From Bradyrhizobium diazoefficiens (GTDB taxonomy: Bacteria > Pseudomonadota > Alphaproteobacteria > Rhizobiales > Xanthobacteraceae), in contig NZ_JAFCKW010000005.1 in NCBI RefSeq assembly GCF_018129965.1, positions 1 to 64,000 of the forward strand: DNA of 64,000 nucleotides. Reading direction: 5' to 3'. The stretch's first letter is position 1; every line of letters starts with the position of its first letter. The position numbers and the translations under genes are program-made. Shown one piece after another: positions 61,860 through 64,000 of this stretch. The notes beneath the pieces are model-generated. The model was not told the origin of the DNA, did not search any database, and was given only the letters and a program-made list of their open reading frames with translations.

Positions 61860-62634
61860 ATGCCAAAGTTCAACTGGAGATCGTTAGACGACGCTTACTA
61901 CGATCACGTCGAGAAAGCGGAAATGACGGGAATTGCGTGGGAATGCCTGCGCCGCAACGCGCCATTCGAGGAAGAATACCAGGCGATCTTATCATCAGGC
62001 CGAACCATAGACGACGGATTCCGTCAGCATTGGGGGTTGGTTTTTCGCAGCTGACCTCGATCGATCTTTCTTCGAGCAGACAATCTTCTGGGCTCCCGAG
62101 GCCGTGCCGACGATTGTGCCGGTCCGCCCGGCATTGCTCGTCGACTCTCGCACACACGTCAGGCTGGATCTGAACGAGCTGAACGAAAGCCAATTCCGGC
62201 AAGGTCCGGATGGTTGGCACGCCGTATTATATTTGCGCAGCGTAGAACATCGTATTTGGTTCAAAGAAGCGCCGATCGTCGCCGCTACCTACACCGTCGA
62301 ACTCCCGCTCGACCGTGACTTCGAATTCAGGGCGGATGCGAGCAGACGATTGTGGCGGGGGCTCAACGGCCGGCCCCAGGGAGCGCCTCCGCACGCGATC
62401 TCAGCGCATCGCCGGCGGCGAATTGCGCTTGCCTTGCGTGCGTCGGATGCACGAAGCGACGGCGCCACTCATCGCGAAATCGCCGAAGTTCTGTTGCCCG
62501 CCCAACGCATTCCCAAACGGGACTGGGGAACGCACGAGGTGCGGGATCGGATCAAACGCCTGGTCAAGACTGGATTCGCTCTTGTGCAGGGCGGCTACCG
62601 CGCTTTGCTAAGACCGCCCTCCCGAAAAAAATAG
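61860..62634 (+). pseudogene. DUF6499-DUF2285 transcription factor-like gene, one frameshift
   Basis: The first frame (from the ATG at 61860) gives MPKFNWRSLDDAYYDHVEKA, then TGIAWECLRRNAPF, and stops at 62054 after WGLVFRS. The second frame reads FFAADLDRSFFEQTIFWAPE from 62041 and runs to 62634 with a DUF2285 C-terminus. The shift is at a run of five T (62040-62044); with four T the protein is continuous, about 257 residues. In other Rhizobiales ICEs this is one gene, whose two domains are a DNA-binding activator of excision and transfer, sometimes itself made by frameshifting. Damage, error or programmed slip are all possible. Confidence 0.75.
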
Positions 62635-62766
62635 ACCGTTTGTCAGGCGGGCGAAAATACACCCCCCAGTCTTCGCCCTCTCGCTTTGAGGTTTTCTTCC
62701 GCCATGGTGTCCGCCGACGCGCCGGCGATTTCGTCGGTACTCCAGACCATCACGGGGCTCTTCCGC

Positions 62767-63045
62767 ATGCCCGATTCGAACACGGAATCACCGCAGCGAT
62801 ATTTGCGCACGTCCGAAGCCGCACGCCATCTCACCTTGTCTCCCCGCACGTTGGAGAAGCATCGAATATACGGCACCGGTCCGGAATATCACAAGATCGG
62901 CGGCCGCGTCGTCTACACCGAAGAAGACCTGAACGCGTGGGCCAAGCTAGGCAAAAAGAAATCGACCTCCGATCCAGGTGCTGGCACCGTTCTCCCAGCA
63001 AAACGGCACGCCGCCATCCCTTATGCGGGAAAAGAGCGGCGCTGA
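62767..63045 (+). CDS. Helix-turn-helix protein, AlpA/excisionase-like
   Basis: 92 residues from the ATG at 62767; an in-frame ATG at 62704 is an alternative. The MerR/AlpA-type winged HTH is YLRTSEAARHLTLSPRTLEK, HRIYGTGPEYHKIGGRVVYT, EEDLNAW. On ICEs this position is taken by an excisionase-like regulator that helps the integrase excise the element. A basic tail follows. It is four bases from the DUF2840 gene. Confidence 0.85.
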   Translation: MPDSNTESPQRYLRTSEAARHLTLSPRTLEKHRIYGTGPEYHKIGGRVVYTEEDLNAWAKLGKKKSTSDPGAGTVLPAKRHAAIPYAGKERR

Positions 63046-63048
63046 TCC

Positions 63049-63561
63049 ATGAAGAGGCAAGCCTACACCCCCGAGAGCCATTCAAGGGAAGAGGTCTCGA
63101 GCAGCCTCACGACGGTCGAACTCCTGTGGCTCGCAAAACGAATCGAAAACCGCGTTCGGTTCGGTCGTCCCGTTTCGGAGAGGATTCTGGACGGCAACCG
63201 GCGTGTCCTATCGTTCGCTCCCGGCAGTATCTTCGCTTTCGTGCGTTGGACATCCAACGACTTCGGGACGGTCCTGTCCCGCATCGATATCTTGCGCGCA
63301 GCGATACCGGGACAGCGCTATTCGACCGTCCCCTGGATCACCCCGGGCGGTGAAAGTCTGTTGCGCCTATCCGGCTGGCCGAAGGTCGAACGGGTTCTGC
63401 AACTGATCGATGCGGTCGAGGCGCTCGATATCGATCCGGCCGACGCAGCACCGGATTATTGGCACCACGTTCATAACCGATTGTCGGTCAACGAAATACC
63501 TCGACCATACACCCGGTCCCGTCACCAGGCGTGGCTCCATCGGCGGAGAGCCACCTCATGA
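63049..63561 (+). CDS. DUF2840 protein
   Basis: 170 residues. The DUF2840 pattern includes ELLWLAKRIENRVRFGRPVS, RRVLSFAPGSIFAFVRWTSN, DFGTVLSRIDILRAAIPGQR and PGGESLLRLSGWPKVERVLQ. The gene always sits directly before traF in Rhizobiales ICEs and is thought to be part of the transfer set; no activity known. Its stop overlaps the start of traF (ATGA). Confidence 0.9.
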   Translation: MKRQAYTPESHSREEVSSSLTTVELLWLAKRIENRVRFGRPVSERILDGNRRVLSFAPGSIFAFVRWTSNDFGTVLSRIDILRAAIPGQRYSTVPWITPGGESLLRLSGWPKVERVLQLIDAVEALDIDPADAAPDYWHHVHNRLSVNEIPRPYTRSRHQAWLHRRRATS

Positions 63562-64000
63562 GCGCTCGGTGTGCGACAGTTTTCACGACAATTGCAGCAG
63601 CTAGTCTCCTCCTCTCGACGCTCGGAGCGACAACACCGCTCTACATATGGAACGCATCAAACAGCGTTCCGATCGGCCTTTATCGCGTTCAACCTGCAAC
63701 ACAGTTAGCCGTTACCGAACTCGTGGCCGTACAGCCGCCCGATCTTCTCGCTGCCTTCCTTGATCTCAATGGCTACTTGCCGATCGGCGTCCCCATGCTC
63801 AAACGCGTGTTGGCGCTTCCCGGGCAAACGGTCTGCAGAAACGGCCTGACGATCGCTGTCGATGGCATCGACGTCGGAGACGCACGCGAACGCGACGGGC
63901 GAGGCCGTCCGCTTCCGGTCTGGCACGGATGCCGAATCGTTGCCGATGGTGATGTCTTTGTCATGAATTGGCAGTCCGCGTACTCGCTCGACGGTCGATA
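63558..64000 (+). CDS. traF: TraF, S26-type conjugal transfer peptidase (cut by window edge)
   Basis: 147 codons are visible; the end is outside. A signal-anchor helix (about 4-26, TTIAAASLLLSTLGATTPLY) is followed by the Ser nucleophile motif NASNSVPIGLYRV (Ser about 34-36) and the Lys general base in MLKRVLALPGQTV (Lys about 80). TraF of RP4-type systems cuts and cyclises the pilin TrbC in the periplasm. It is coupled to the DUF2840 gene by a four-base overlap. The last residues before the edge (FVMNWQSAYSLDGR) are the standard end of the Lys domain. Confidence 0.9.
   Translation, partial: MSARCATVFTTIAAASLLLSTLGATTPLYIWNASNSVPIGLYRVQPATQLAVTELVAVQPPDLLAAFLDLNGYLPIGVPMLKRVLALPGQTVCRNGLTIAVDGIDVGDARERDGRGRPLPVWHGCRIVADGDVFVMNWQSAYSLDGR

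Larger units (their letters stand above)
17100..64000 (+). mobile_element. Integrative and conjugative element, left part
   Basis: The element begins directly after tRNA-Gly with a tyrosine integrase and extends to the right edge. Signs of mobility are the tRNA target, the integrase, an excisionase-like HTH protein (62767), DUF2285, DUF2840 and TraF, which together are typical of Rhizobiales ICEs. The content switches from housekeeping genes to cargo and backbone genes exactly here. No second copy of the tRNA 3' end was found by eye, so the right end lies outside the window. Members of the backbone (DUF932, ParB, DUF736, DUF2493) are on the plus strand; the cargo is mostly on the minus strand. 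Confidence 0.8.

Noticed and set aside
17100..64000. CRISPR array or insertion sequence inside the element
   Set aside because: No series of equal repeats with spacers and no transposase gene was seen; the repeats found are short and belong to leaders or operators.

Overview
The window is about 64 kb of high-GC alphaproteobacterial DNA. It is best assigned to Bradyrhizobium or a close Bradyrhizobiaceae relative. The strongest pointer is a complete copy of rreB near 16.8 kb: a tiny mRNA with a 17-nt Shine-Dalgarno, a GTG start and a 14-codon frame, described from this family. Protein content such as the rlmB variant, TMEM175/DUF1211, DUF2493, DUF736, DUF2840 and TraF genes fits the same group.

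Chromosomal part (1-17.1 kb): two tandem methyl-accepting chemotaxis genes sharing an identical 963-bp block; a 37-residue membrane protein; a SAM methyltransferase; tRNA-Thr(UGU); three small exported proteins; rlmB; tRNA-Tyr(GUA); an OmpA-like exported protein; a caspase-like/formylglycine-generating-enzyme-like fusion; an LLM flavin oxidoreductase; a quinone oxidoreductase; a UvrD-type helicase; a TMEM175-like channel; a YCII-like protein; rreB; and tRNA-Gly(UCC).

Mobile part (17.1 kb to the right edge): a tyrosine integrase lies directly behind tRNA-Gly, which is the likely attachment site. No second att copy was seen, so the element probably runs past the window. Between the integrase and the conserved backbone sits a cargo or defence island (about 19-44 kb). 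It holds a proteolytic cluster (AAA ATPase, subtilisin-like protease and a broken proteasome-like gene), an XRE/ImmA regulator pair divergent from a bacterial ubiquitin-like conjugation operon (Ubl, E2-like, JAB, E1-like), an AbiEi fragment, a small pair with ADP-ribosyltransferase-like and nuclease-like features, a frameshifted DUF5677 gene, a DISARM-like block (drmB, drmA, an unassigned 902-residue protein, an adenine methyltransferase), and a phosphoribosyltransferase/DprA pair. The backbone (44-64 kb) carries DUF932, a ParB-like protein, several small DUF genes, a strawberry-notch-type helicase/methylase, a toprim primase-like protein, DUF2493, DUF736, XRE, a frameshifted DUF6499-DUF2285 gene, an excisionase-like HTH protein, DUF2840 and the start of the TraF peptidase. 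This matches an integrative and conjugative element (ICE) of Rhizobiales.

How it works together: the integrase and HTH protein would control integration and excision. XRE, DUF2285 and TraF genes belong to the transfer programme. The cargo looks like stacked anti-phage or anti-plasmid functions with their own regulators. The backbone genes are preceded by strong stem-loop leaders, two of which (in front of DUF2493 and DUF736) are homologous and form perfect stems from different arm sequences. Several genes carry one-base frameshifts, some at homopolymer runs, so decay and sequencing error must be told apart.
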